Positions 19,721 through 31,072 of a DNA stretch of 64,000 nucleotides are shown piece after piece. The stretch spans positions 13,041,501 through 13,105,500 of the forward strand of contig NC_135019.1 in NCBI RefSeq assembly GCF_051020955.1, in the 5' to 3' direction. The notes below the pieces were generated by a model. That model was not told the DNA's origin. It ran no database searches and saw only the letters and a program-made list of their open reading frames with translations. Positions within the stretch are counted from its first letter, which is position 1; the number at the start of each line of letters is the position of its first letter. The translations under genes and the position numbers were made by a program. The stretch is from Megalopta genalis. Lineage: Eukaryota > Arthropoda > Insecta > Hymenoptera > Halictidae.

Positions 19721-22070
19721 ATTGCTGTTTCGGCTCGGCCGTATTTTATCAATGCGCTTCCCCGTTTATGCATCGCGCGGACAACGCGCGCTGCAAAATC
19801 TAATCGTGTTCAAGAGGCGCCGATGTTCGATGAAAATCTGTTCTTTTCGTTGAAAATTGTAATCGATAGACCAATGCATCGTGCGGAGGACAAGTAATGT
19901 ACTGCGAAAAGACTCAAGTATGAAGGACATACCGCGTGAACTTAGGTTATTATAGTGTACTCCAAAAGTTAGAATATGTTGCAGTATGTTGCACTATGTT
20001 GGAACATATGGATAATAAATATCATGGCTTTTACAACGGTTCACCCGGAATATCATAAAATAAAAATTCTTACCTCCTAATAAAGAATTGAAACGTCATA
20101 TTGAAAAAATATGTTTCATTTTTCTTCATATTTTCTATATTTTCATATGTTCAAGCAATTTGCGATAGTTTCGCACTTACTGTGCTCGCAGATTTAGTGA
20201 AACGATACTTTCAGTTCTCTTTACATTTCTACATTTTCATAAATTCATATACTATTATTGTAAAGATAAAAATAAACTAAATTTTCTTAATAATTTGAAG
20301 ATAGCACTGTTTGTTCTCTTTCTCCTAGAAAATTACATTTTCAGCGCTTACATTGTTTTCTAGAAACAGTCCTAAAATATTTTCTACTTCATGGTCGATG
20401 CATGCGAACATTTAACGCTTCCACGACCGCGCTAGAAACCTCGAAAATGTTCATAAAATTAAAATATTTCGTTCGATGAAACAAAAATTACGAAACAAAC
20501 TTACATGGCATCGATTACTTCATCAGCATTCGTACCTTTTGCAAATCTGAATAAAATTAAGCAATCATTTTTAATTTTTCAGTAATCGTCCATTCGGTCA
20601 TCGGTCGACTGAATTTCAAACGGGGAGATCTCCCCGTTCGGTTGGCTAAGTGTTAAGATAAAAACATACCAATGTTGCGCCATGCGAAATCACGCGAGAT
20701 CGTACGAACGATCCGTCCACGCCTGACAATACACGGCGCGACGTGATCCTGATCCGTTTCCAACAGATGTCAAACAATAAAACTACGCAGGCTCGCGTTG
20801 TTCGAGTGTCGCATGATTTCACGTGACGTGACATTAGTACCTTTCCACCCTTAACGCTTTATGGAACGTGTGAACAGAGTTCGAGCGAGCAGCTTGAACA
20901 GCGAACGCGTCGAAGCACCCGACGAATAGTATTGAAATCGAGCGAACGACGTTTCTTCGTTGTCGCGTATCGTAATTAAATTACCGATCGGAATGGTCGG
21001 AGAATGATGATGCCCGCGGAGCATGACGCGACATGACAATCTCTTTGTGGACGAGATTATGAAGATGTCGCCGATCGAGCGCCGCTACGGACGGGGACGT
21101 GCAAAGCGTTTACAAAACGCTTACGCGTACACATCGACGCCGGCCGGATGCATTATCTGATGGCACCGACATACGTCTTCGCTGTCAGCCGATCGTTAAG
21201 GGAACAATCAGACACACCGGAGACGGATCGGCCGCCAAGGACCTCGCCTCCCGTCCCTCTCGCCACCTTCTTTTTTATTCGTCACTATTTTTATTCCGTT
21301 CTCGTCCCCTTCGATCTCTTCTGACCCTCCGATCGCGAGCACTCGATCTTCGAATCGCGACGTTTCCGAAGGCGCACGATTCAAAATCTTCGGAACCATT
21401 CACTCGTTCGCGTGATCGGCGCGTTTTCATTTCTCTGGATTTTGAAACAACTTCGTTTGCGAGATGGTCGGAAGCTTTGTGTAATGAAAAATGGACAGAG
21501 ACAATTTATCAGTGTTGCGTTGGACAGTCGAAAATATGCGGTCTTTTACACTTCAAATGAGTAGTCTTTCACGCTTTTAACCCCTTGATATGCCATTTTC
21601 TTCGCAGTTACTGCGGTTAGGTATTTTTTGATTGCAATAATTTCTTAGAAGGGAAAGAAAATTGATGCTTATCGTGTGCCTAAATGTACTAATTTATAAA
21701 TATATATTTACTAAAAATATCGATGACAAGAGATTACATTTTATTCGAATTTTTTGAAAGACAGAATATCATTAAACTCGATAAGTTATTCCTAGAAATT
21801 TTCATGACGTGTCGGACTCGTCAAAGTACGGCAAGGGATATTATATATATAAATAAGCAATGATTACACTTCATTCGAATACTCCGATACACAAATGTTT
21901 ACAGATAGCCTCGCGATTTACACAGAAAAAAGAGGTGTTCGAGTCGCGGCGGCACGTAAATATAATATAACAAGCCGAACGATGACGTCATGCCAAATAG
22001 CTAGTTGGTTTACGATACACGGCTACGTCGCGATTAGCTCTATTCTCCAACATCTGTAAACTGCAAAATA
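19721..22070. other. Unassigned DNA, CpG-rich from 20650 to 21420
   Basis: AT-rich to about 20400, then CpG-rich. The longest frame (21099-21560, 153 codons, plus strand) lies in the CpG-rich part and resembles no family I know. At 20400-20655 the edges (TTTAACGC... and ...AAGTGTTAA) hint at another decayed TTAA element, too weak to call. No RNA gene is recognised. Confidence 0.4.
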
Positions 22071-22655
22071 TTGGGTTGGCAACTAAGTAATCGCCGATTT
22101 CTCTCAGTTATAGATGTCTCTCACTCCCATTTTTATGATATCCGTAGATGTTATATTATAAAATTATCATTATTATTATTATGTTATTTTTTATTATCCG
22201 TGAATGTTAGCAACTGGACAAATTGAATGCAGCGGTCAAGGAAAAGCGACCAGAATTGGTCAATCGTAAAGGTGCCATTTTCCACCAGGACAATGCTAGG
22301 CCGCCCACGTCTTTGTCCACTCGGCAAAAATTGATGGATATTGGTTGGGAATTGATGTTACACCCACCGTATAGCCCTGATCTCGCGCCATCGGATTGCC
22401 ACTTATTTCGATCCCTGGACAACTCCCTTCGTGGTAAAACTTTTAACGATGATGACGCTGTAAAATCTCACTTAACTCAGTTTTTTGCTAAAAAGGATCA
22501 GACTTTCTACGAACGTGGAATTTTCAAGTTGTCGGAGAGATAGCAAAAGGTCATCGAACAAAATGGAAAATACATTACAGATTAAACTTCGTTCCATGTA
22601 AAAAAAATTTTTTATTTCATTGAACAAATCGGCAATTACTTAGTTGCCAACCCAA
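22071..22655 (+). mobile_element. Internally deleted mariner transposon, copy 2
   Basis: 585 bp, like copy 1, with the same internal deletion, the same TTGGGTTGGCAACTAAGTAA ends and TA on both sides (22069-22070 and 22656-22657). The right flank is shared with copy 1 for about 340 bp, while the left flank is different. That is unusual for an independent cut-and-paste insertion; see the findings. Confidence 0.95.
22211..22585 (+). pseudogene. Mariner transposase, C-terminal fragment with premature stop
   Basis: This enters at QLDKLNAAVKEKRPEL, as in copy 1, and retains HQDNARP and SPDLAPSD, the second and third catalytic aspartates with DD34D spacing. Unlike copy 1 the frame continues unshifted through the LTQFF..KDQTFYERGIF region. 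A TAG at 22541-22543 then replaces the expected tryptophan of the WQKV motif. The family's own stop follows at 22583-22585. The first catalytic aspartate and the DNA-binding N-terminus are missing, as in copy 1, so no active enzyme can be made. The different lesions in the two copies show that each decayed separately after duplication. Confidence 0.95.
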
Positions 22656-23000
22656 TATATTGCGGAAAATATTACAATAACACTGGTTAAAAATCAGAAT
22701 GAATGTTCTACTCTTGTTTTTATAAATTAATATAAAACAGCTGTTTTTATTACTCTATAAATCTAGTGTTAAGAATACTCATCAAAATTTTTGTGGGCAA
22801 CAAGCAATATTTAAGCACATTTCTGTTTCCCAATTAGTTAAAATATATTTACACAGAAGAACATAATTTTTTAAATTGTATAATTGCTAGTTACCGACGA
22901 CTGACGCGGTCCGAACGGAAATTATAGTGTCAGTCACCGATGGCCGACATGGCGTCTAACGCGTTAAAGACATATTGTTTAAATCGTACGAAGAACCCAA

Positions 23001-23186
23001 TAGTTCAATGGACTGACCACTTCAAATAATACTGCACAAACTAATCGACGACAAGCTCGTTATGCTTTGTTCCTTTTTACGATGCAAGTGAGTTAAAAAT
23101 GGAACGTCATAATTGTTTAAAATACACGAAGAATGCTTCTGCTATATTCAAATGTGCATTCTGCATACTTCGAAGTAATACAATTT
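23001..23186. other. Unassigned DNA
   Basis: Short AT-rich interval between the mariner block and the next TTAA element. Nothing is recognised. Confidence 0.4.
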
Positions 23187-23400
23187 TAACACCAAACCTA
23201 CCGCGGTCAAAGTGACTGCTTATTTATTTTGCAATTCTGCAAAGTTTCGAGACTCTCTCGTGGAAAACGCTTGGATAAGTTATATTATTGGAGCAAGTTT
23301 TATAATAAAAACTTTACAAATTCCAAATAAATTCGATCTTCTCACTTTTGTGAAGCAGCACATACCAGTTAGTATTACTACTTGGTAGGTTTAGTGTTAA
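23187..23400. mobile_element. TTAA-type MITE family C, complete copy
   Basis: It starts TTAACACCAAACCTACC and ends GGTAGGTTTAGTGTTAA, with TTAA at both edges, 214 bp overall. The right half recurs at 9486-9596. No coding capacity. Confidence 0.82.
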
Positions 23401-24890
23401 ATAAAAATTTGTTTCCCTTCGAAATGATTTTAATCGTTTCATAATTATATAATTATCATCTTTTATGCACGACAATTATTATCGAAATCTGTGATTTCCC
23501 TGTGAATTCCTATTTACCTGGTAACAACTGATTTTAACCCTTAACGGTCCAATGCCGCCATACACGCGGCAGAAATCAATAAAATCTGGCAGGAAACATT
23601 GGAAGAATAGGCACGATTGTTTCGATGAAAATATATCAACGAAGTCTTATTTTAAAAAATGAATATCTCTTCTCTATATTTGATACAAAAATTTTCAGCA
23701 AAAAATTTCTCTTCGTCTGAAAAACAGTCTGGACTTGGCAGTGTGTAAACTGGGAATAAATAGTTTTGGTCCTATTAACCTAAGGGTTTTTTAAGTAAAA
23801 GCTTAAGTTTGTTAACCTAGGGGTTAAAAGTGAAAGCTTGCAGAAAAATCAGTACCCTAACGGCGAGTGAAATAATTAAGTAACGCTTTCAATGTTTGTC
23901 CTTCCATTCGCGATCATTATAGCAGGGCTGACGCACGGGCAAGAACAGTCCATCGAATGAAAATTCGATTACTCGTGTCCCGCAGGTGCTTCCTCCGCGG
24001 TCTTTTATTACGCGACAATATTGCGAACGCCTCTTGCCGGCAATAAAGCGCCTTAAGATCCTTGCCAGATGTCGCCGCGGGTTCGGTCTCATATACGAGA
24101 CCGAAATCTCAAATATTAGCGGACTCTCCCGGCCGGATAGAGAGGATGGCACACGTCCGCGCTCTAATATCGCAGTTTTTTTCCACCCCCGTTTGCTCGC
24201 TACACGCTGCGACACGTGCGCGGAACGGCTTATAAAACTTTTGCCGAGCGACGAATCGTCCCTGTTCGCCTCTCTCATGAACGAATAAGGCTGTCCAGAG
24301 AGCGATTCGGGATAGGGGAAAATGCTAGGGATCGCGGCGCGCGTTCTCTCGAAACTCTGTCGAAATGAAAAGTCTCCGGGTAAGTTATCGGAGAAGTTTT
24401 CCATTTCGATATTTCGATGAAACAGCGCATTGTCAGCTTGTTAATTTCCTCTTGTTGGAATCTCGAAGCGAATGATCAACGATTAAAGAATATTTGAGAG
24501 AACGAATCAGTGACGGTCGAACAAATTTGAAGGAACTCTGGATTTTTATTTGCAAAGGGAAGTGTGTCGTGTGTTAGGGGGATAGAGCTAGAATATACCT
24601 TGTGCTGCTATCTTCTCAGGATCGACGAAGGTTCTCCAGGTTCTGTAGTCGTAACGCTTGAAGATAACATGGGAGCGCCATGTTATCGAAGGGGCGCCGA
24701 GTTCTACCCGAGCGACGGGGTAAGTCTGGCACGGATGAAAACGAGAACGGTCGGTATAACAGACGGTAATGGTTACCGACAATAGATATATCTACAATTC
24801 ATACCGGCGGCTGGTGTATCTGATTGCAACAAATCGCTGAAACTTCTATCACAAATGAGATATAAAGATAGATTTCACAGAAAATAAAAT
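23401..24890. other. Unassigned DNA, CpG-rich from 23890 to 24420
   Basis: TTAACCCTTAACGGTCC near 23535 looks like one end of another TTAA element without a partner. In the CpG-rich part a 171-codon minus-strand frame (23889-24404) overlaps a 100-codon plus-strand frame. Neither has a recognised motif. Confidence 0.4.
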
Positions 24891-25042
24891 ATAATAATAA
24901 TAAATAATAATAATAAATATTAATAATATTAATAATAATTAATAATAATTAATAATATTAATAATATTAATAAAAAAATTATAATAATTAATAATATTAA
25001 TAATATTAATAAATATTAATAATAAATAATAATAATAAAAAT
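24885..25042. repeat. (AAT)n microsatellite
   Basis: Interrupted AATAAT/ATTAAT runs extend over about 155 bp. Confidence 0.9.
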
Positions 25043-25429
25043 TTCACCTTTACCATTCCCGTGTCGCGCTCATTGTTACCGACATTTCAGAAATATAAGC
25101 TTCTTAGCACAGGGTTAGGATCCGTAGATAGAGCTGTTTCAGTACTCATAATACTAGTACGAGTATTACTCGGCCGGTATAATCGATCCGAATCGAAATT
25201 CAAAAGATCGAGCGTCTCGAAAGAATCGAGTGGGCCGAAAGAAATTGAGCGGCTCGAATGTAAGCGAGCAATTCGGACGTATTTCAAGCGGATAAACTGT
25301 TCTTCGTGTATAATAAACATATTATACATATTACTGCTTTATTTTAGATATTTTTAGATATCTTTTCGTCGAGTTACTCGATTCTTTCGAGAGTTCTAAC
25401 ATTTATAATAATTCCTTATTATAGGAATT

Positions 25430-25466
25430 ATTATATATTATTATTATATTATTTTATATTATATTA

Positions 25467-25503
<37 letters not shown>

Positions 25504-25600
25504 TAATAATATATATAATATTAATATATTATATATTTATAATATAGAATTCCTAATATATAATATCCTATATAATTTTCTATATAATATATATTATATT
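25430..25600. repeat. AT/AAT-rich simple repeat
   Basis: A mix of (TA)n, (AAT)n and ATATAATAT units with local self-complementarity. Confidence 0.85.
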
Positions 25601-26028
25601 CTAAGTTTGTGTTCTTAGTGAGAATCAAGTATATTGTATACCTCATTTGTATTACGGCACGTTCTATGATTCGAAAGCCACAAATTCATTTGTTAAAAAA
25701 TCAATTACAGAATATATAGTGAAAAATCATGATCTTTCTCGAATTTATGCGGTCGTAACTCTACGATCTCGTATAACCTAACCATAACCATAACTTATAG
25801 TTCAAATGCTGTATACAGTATAATCGATGCATGCTAACACACCTGAATTGATGAACTTCTGATTTATTTTATTCGAAATTCACATTGAAAATTTTATGTA
25901 CACAGACTGGATAAAAATATATCATTTCATTAACTTTCGTGGATCTAGACGGCTGCCTTATCGTCGGCTGCCCTCAAAACTGGATACTGGTTACTAGCGT
26001 CCTCTTCTCATGATCGACGACAGCTGGA

Positions 26029-26196
26029 AGAAATCGTGCTGAGAATGCGTTAACGTCTACCAATTAGCATTTCCCTCTCTTGATAATTTGCCTCTCCTTT
26101 TCTAATTCTCTCTTGTCCCTAAATCCCTTCTCATCTCTAGACATAGACATTTCTAGACATAGATGTATCTAGGCATAGTTCTATATATAAAAAACT
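26029..26196 (+). repeat. Source copy of a 168-bp direct repeat
   Basis: From GAAATCGTGCTGAGAATG to ATATAAAAAACT this matches 27709-27876 with only a few substitutions. It is pyrimidine-rich and non-coding. The second copy is inserted inside a duplicated 110-bp sequence. Confidence 0.88.
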
Positions 26197-26918
26197 AAAG
26201 CACAAATCTCGTAATCCGACAGTATCGATCTCTCCAGCATCAATGACATTTCATAATAATTATACATATACGTTACTATCTACGAAAATATAGATCGCTT
26301 TCCCGAAACAGCAATTAGTCCGACGAATCGCGGCAGTGAATCATCGTTAAGGAAGTGGGTTACTGCACACTATGTGAAACGGTTTTGACGACATGGCAAC
26401 ATTGCGGCGAGGAATGAAATGTGGCAACCATGTTTAGTCGCTATCCTTCTCTTTCAGCTTTCTTTCTCTCTTCCGTCACATTTTTACCGATACCTATGCC
26501 TATGATCGAATAGACATCCAACATAACCACAATTCAAGCTTGCAACTTGGTTTAGGTTAGATTTATTAAAGTGACAGGGAAATAATTTTTCCCTTTTACA
26601 CTATTATCAGTACATGGTTGACAGACAATTCTTACATACGTTCTCTTATTATATCACATCACATTATCACTTGATGTATTTTACGACTAGACGCTTTTAT
26701 AAATTTCTGTGCACAACATAATAACAAAATATAAGCTAGTATAACTTAGTTTTGGGGGTTCACAATCTATTGGGAATATGTATTATAACGCAAGCTCGCA
26801 TCTACCTCCGATTCCACGCTAACAGTCCTTCTACTTAGGCGCCATCTTACAAGCACCAGTATAACTAAACTTGTCAAGTCTTTTGCTCTATATTATCGAT
26901 ATCATGAATTTTGATAAT

Positions 26919-27211
26919 GAAACAGTTTGGGCTTACAGGATGACATTTAACTACCTTAAATCAACATCTTTTTCGATATTTATTGGTATCATTCGAAGGT
27001 TCAATGCAGTGCGCGAATGTCACCATCAATTTTTACTTTATTTTTTAAGACTTATATTATCGAATATCTACATAATTCTCATGAAGTCTGACATTCGCAC
27101 ACTGCATTGGACCTTCCTCTTTCGAATGAGCATCTTTTTCGATAAACATTGAAAAAGATGCTGATTCAAGGTAATTAAGTGTCACCCCATAAACCCATGT
27201 TTTCGTCTCAT
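26919..27211. repeat. Foldback hairpin of about 290 bp
   Basis: The left arm (clearest at 26948-27024, with AACATCTTTTTCGAT and TTCAATGCAGTGCGCGAATG) pairs with the right arm (27088-27179). Pairing extends weakly outward to GGATGACATTTAA and its counterpart TTAAGTGTCACC. The centre is about 60 bp. The right arm repeats an AAAAAGATGC module. It is unrelated to the main foldback family. Confidence 0.82.
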
Positions 27212-27595
27212 TTTGTCGATAACTGTGTCCTTTACCTGGTAGGATAGCGCACTCAACCTAAATGGAACGGTCAGCTAGCGAATTACATCCAGCTATACCT
27301 ACAGACTTAGCATCCTAAGCTGTGCCGCTATTGTACCACAGCATTTTCTATAGACTCGGTAATTCAGATCCTGAGGCAGAAAAAGCATTGCATGCTGTCG
27401 CAGTGACAGCACGAACCCCTGATAAGTGCTTGGAGAACTCGTCGATAAATTTTACTTTCACTCCGTCGGTAACCGTTGAGCAACAGTTTCAGCGTTTTGC
27501 CACCATGTGCAATAGCGCTACGTTTATACTTTCACAAGCATATAATTCGGGCCGGATTATACATAAAACTTTATAACGAAAGCGGCAAGAATCAT
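27212..27595. other. Unassigned DNA
   Basis: A plus-strand frame of 84 codons (27322-27576) has an ordinary protein-like composition in moderately AT-rich DNA but no motif I recognise and no visible splice partner. I leave it uncalled. Confidence 0.4.
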
Positions 27596-27984
27596 CTGTC
27601 TGGTGTATTTTAAGAGAGAAATAACATTTTTTGACATGATATAAATGCAGGAGAGTCTTCTGAACATTTCTGTATGTCTTTAGAATACTCTTTTAAGCTC
27701 TCAATAGAGGAAATCGTGCTGAGAATGTGTTAACGTCTACCAATCAGCATTTCCCTCTCGTGATAATTTGCCTCTCCTTTTCTAATTCTCTCTTGTCCCT
27801 AAATCCCTTCCCATCTCTAGACATAGACATTTCTAGACATATATGTATCTAGGCATTGTTCTACATATAAAAAACTGTCTGGTGTATTTTAAGAGAGAAA
27901 TAACATTTTTTGACATGATATAAATGCAGGAGAGTCTTCTGAACATTTCTGTATGTCTTTAGAATACTCTTTTAAGCTCTCAAT
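27596..27984 (+). repeat. 110-bp duplication flanking a copied insert
   Basis: The 110 bp at 27596-27705 (CTGTCTGGTGTATTTTAAGA to AGCTCTCAAT) recur almost identically at 27875-27984. The 169 bp between them match 26029-26196. The arrangement is target, insert, target, with a duplication far longer than any DNA transposon or retroelement normally makes. Templated insertion during repair or replication is more likely. Confidence 0.88.
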
Positions 27985-28545
27985 GGACTGATTTCGGGCC
28001 ACTTTCCATAAACATAGATACTACGTATTCTCTTCATGACTAATGATCCGACAGGAATCATTGATCATTTTCCATTTCATTCATTCGATCCAGCTCTTCG
28101 TACAACGATTCTTGAAAAATTTTAACCGAAATACTGTTAAAATACTTTGAAGTAAACATTATTACAATGATTACTTGGGAACAATATTACATCCAAGTAG
28201 GATTCGATACTCAGACTATACCACCGTTCGACGTTCTCATTAAAATAGTTCGTTAATTCGAAAGGAAGTAAAAATGAATCATATTTAATTATATAAAATT
28301 GTAAATCATGATTTATACCTCCCACGTTTTACTTCCAACGACTCACCTTTTCGAAATTAAAAGATCGCAAACAATTTTTGCATCGACAGTGCTCGGAGTC
28401 AGACCTTCGAATGCGTGATCGATTATCTCGTCTCGGAAAAAAGATAGGCGACAGGTGAAAAAAAGAAAAACGCGCGGCGTCCTTCTGTTGTGGCACGGAA
28501 GCCACGTTTCAAATAATGAAGGTGAATCGACGTTCCGACATGATG
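27985..28545. other. Unassigned DNA
   Basis: No recognisable feature. Confidence 0.4.
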
Positions 28546-28572
28546 CGTGCGTGCGTGCATGCGTGCGTGCGC
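28540..28572. repeat. (GTGC)n microsatellite
   Basis: GCGT/GCAT tetranucleotides in tandem over about 30 bp. Confidence 0.85.
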
Positions 28573-29004
28573 GAATCTCGAAGTGAATTCCAGTAAGCGA
28601 GCGCTGCAGAAAAATGCGTTCGCAAGCATTTTCCACGATAGCGATCGTGCACAAAATATTCTTATCACCCGTTACTTAGAAACAATATCGCAACTTGCAG
28701 TTCACTTTCTTCCCTGACCACTCAGACAGTGGAGCTTTAATAATTCGTTTCGAATCGAAAGTCACGGTCCGCATCGACGAGCAAGACATTTAGACGGTCG
28801 TCGTTCAATATTTCTTAGTCACGGCATGCATCTCAAGAAACAGAATATAGTAAATTTTCCTTAATTTTCCTTCATATATCGTATATCATATATTGTTATT
28901 TATTATTGAATTATATTTCATTAACGATATAGCGACACATTAAATTCTCCCGAATTTTCCTTCAGCTTGTAAGCAAAAATGGACAACTTTGGAAGAGGAG
29001 AGTT

Positions 29005-29040
29005 TTATGTTATGTTATGTTACGTTACGTTACGTTGTGT
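29005..29040. repeat. (GTTAT/GTTAC)n pentamer run
   Basis: A period-5 tract directly precedes the heptamer array. A short TTATG run also follows it, at 29531-29545. Confidence 0.8.
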
Positions 29041-29530
29041 TATCCTATATCTCATATTCCATATCCCATATCCCATATTCGATATCCCATATCCTATATC
29101 CCATATCCCATATCCCATATCCTATATCCCATATACCATATCCCATATCCCATATCCCATAACCCATATCCCATATCCCATATCCCATATCCTATATCCC
29201 ATATCCCATATCCCATATCCGATATCCCATATCCTATATCCCATATCCCATATCCCATATCCTATATCCCATATACCATATCCCATATCCCATATCCCAT
29301 AACCCATATCCCATATCCCATATCCCATATCCCATATCCCATATCCCATATCCCATATCCTATATCCCATATCCCATAACCCATATCCCATATCCCATAT
29401 CCCATATCCCATATCCCATATCCTATATCCCATATCCCATATCCCATATCCCATATCCCATATCCCATATCCTATATCCCATATCCCATATCCCATATCC
29501 CATATCCCATATCCCATATCCCATATCCCA
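29041..29530. repeat. CATATCC heptamer minisatellite, about 70 units
   Basis: Near-perfect 7-bp units CATATCC, with CTATATCC, CATATACC and CATAACC variants that recur in the same order at about 29110 and 29240, so blocks have been duplicated as higher-order units. Three units span seven codons without a stop on either strand. That explains the long HIPYPIS and GYGIWDM frames, which are artefacts. Confidence 0.97.
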
Positions 29531-29632
29531 TTTTATGTTATGTTATATTTATTATATAATTGTTGACAATCGGCAACTATAAAAACCGTTAATTAAATAT
29601 AATTCAATAATAAATAACAATATACATATATG

Positions 29633-31072
29633 ATTTAAAAATACAGAAATATTTTTAATGAATGATTTATAAACTCGATCTCGGCTCTGCTACTTGGATG
29701 GCAAAATATGAAGCTGGGTCTATAAATAAAAGAAACAGAACTACGAACAACAGGTAGAAAATATTAAACAATAAAATAATTATTAAAAAATTAAACACGA
29801 GACGTGTTTCAGCATAAGCGTTTAGCGTAAGGAATTAGATTAAGATATACAATGACTTCCATTAATATTCGGACACTTTCTGAAACGCAATAACTTTTTT
29901 AAAACCAGAATAAACGATTTGAATTCTTTTTTTATACGACAGACAGACTAGTATATTAGACAACGACTAAACTTCTTTGTAAACAGCTTCCATCCAGTCC
30001 GCCATATTCGATCTGTATCGCACGCACGGCAGTTATTGTCAACGATCGTATAGCGTTCCTTCGTTAGAAATTCAAATGGCCGGTCTCGCATAAATAATTT
30101 TTTACATAAAGCAATCCTTACATAAGCTATTTGGAGAATGCTCGTTCGAATTCATTTGAATAACGCGTCCCGTGATAACTGCGAGGTATCATTGACATCG
30201 TTTCGTGACGCGGTATTGCGACTTTGAAATGCTTTTGCCGTGATGTCGCTTCGAAATTTTATGCAACCGAGGATAGACATCCGTCTTCGATTTCCGTCGG
30301 CCGTTTCTCGTCGATCTATCAAACGATTCTAGACAGAGAGATTCTACGCATTCTAGGCATCATGGATCACTGGTACAATTAAAACCATCGACGACGAACG
30401 AAGAAACACCATTAACTATGCGAATCTATTTTCAATCCAGTGCATTGCACAGGTGAATAACAATTGACACCATTAACGAATGTTAAACGCGCCGATACGC
30501 GCGTTGTAACGCGTTTTATCCTACAAAAAGGTAACACTTGTAAACAACATATCCAATGCATGAATTCATTTGAACGCAACGTACTGCTACCTTGAAGATA
30601 GCAGATCACGAAGTCGCCGGTCTTTTTGTACAACGCATACCGTTCAGAAAAAAAAACATTTGTATATGCGAAAGCATTTACGACTTTGAATTTTCATTTT
30701 GCGCTCTTTCGAAAAGCATCGGTCTACCTCCTCTAACTCTTCAAGGCTGAAACGAACTTGCTAGGTGTATTTTTAGTGTTTCGCGTTCTACCTTACACTT
30801 GCAAAAAGTCGCGCGTTTTTACAGGAATCCCTGTTCTTCTTAGCGTTTCAATTTGAAATTCGATTAACACGCTCGCCGCGCAAGCCGTCGCATGTGCCTG
30901 TACAATTACTGCGATTTTATAATTTGTGTAAAATGGATTAAGTTAATTTTCATGAATATCGATTTTGCAAGAGGATACGTTACATTTAACGAAACGCTGC
31001 AATCACGATGACTGTAATCGAAACGAACGTGTTAGAACTGTAACTACCTGATTATATATATAATATATTATA
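29633..31072. other. Unassigned DNA
   Basis: Near 29868 the motif TTAATATTCGGACACTTTCT resembles a transposon end, but no partner end is found. The rest shows no repeat or recognised frame. Confidence 0.4.

Larger units (their letters stand above)
22071..23000 (+). repeat. Mariner plus carried-over right flank, copied from the 11.5-12.5 kb locus
   Basis: From 22071 to 22993 this block matches 11549-12471 with few differences. It is closed on the right by AACCCAA at 22994-23000 and then TA, which are the last seven bases of a mariner right end plus its target dinucleotide. Copy 1 has unrelated sequence at that point. The whole 930-bp block is therefore framed by mariner termini and TA sites. 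Confidence 0.8.
28847..29632. mobile_element. Split foldback with an embedded minisatellite
   Basis: A left-end remnant (TAGTAAATTTTCCTTAATTT, 28847-28875) is followed by an AT-rich arm (28880-28925) and a foldback left arm (28941-29000, with CAGCTTGTAAGCAAAAATGG). After the 490-bp heptamer array comes the foldback loop TTGTTGACAATCGGCAACTA (29559-29580), and then the AT-rich arm in reverse complement (29587-29632). The array has expanded inside the foldback, and the usual right arm is replaced by the AT-rich one. Confidence 0.78.

Noticed and set aside
29017..29517. Open frames of 107-131 codons with HIPYPIS or GYGIWDM repeats on both strands
   Set aside because: They are translations of the CATATCC array. 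A 7-bp unit without stops is open in all frames, so this is not a repeat protein.
29868..29900. TTAATATTCGGACACTTTCT, resembling a Tc1-like transposon end
   Set aside because: No inverted partner or second copy was found in the window, so it is not called as an element.
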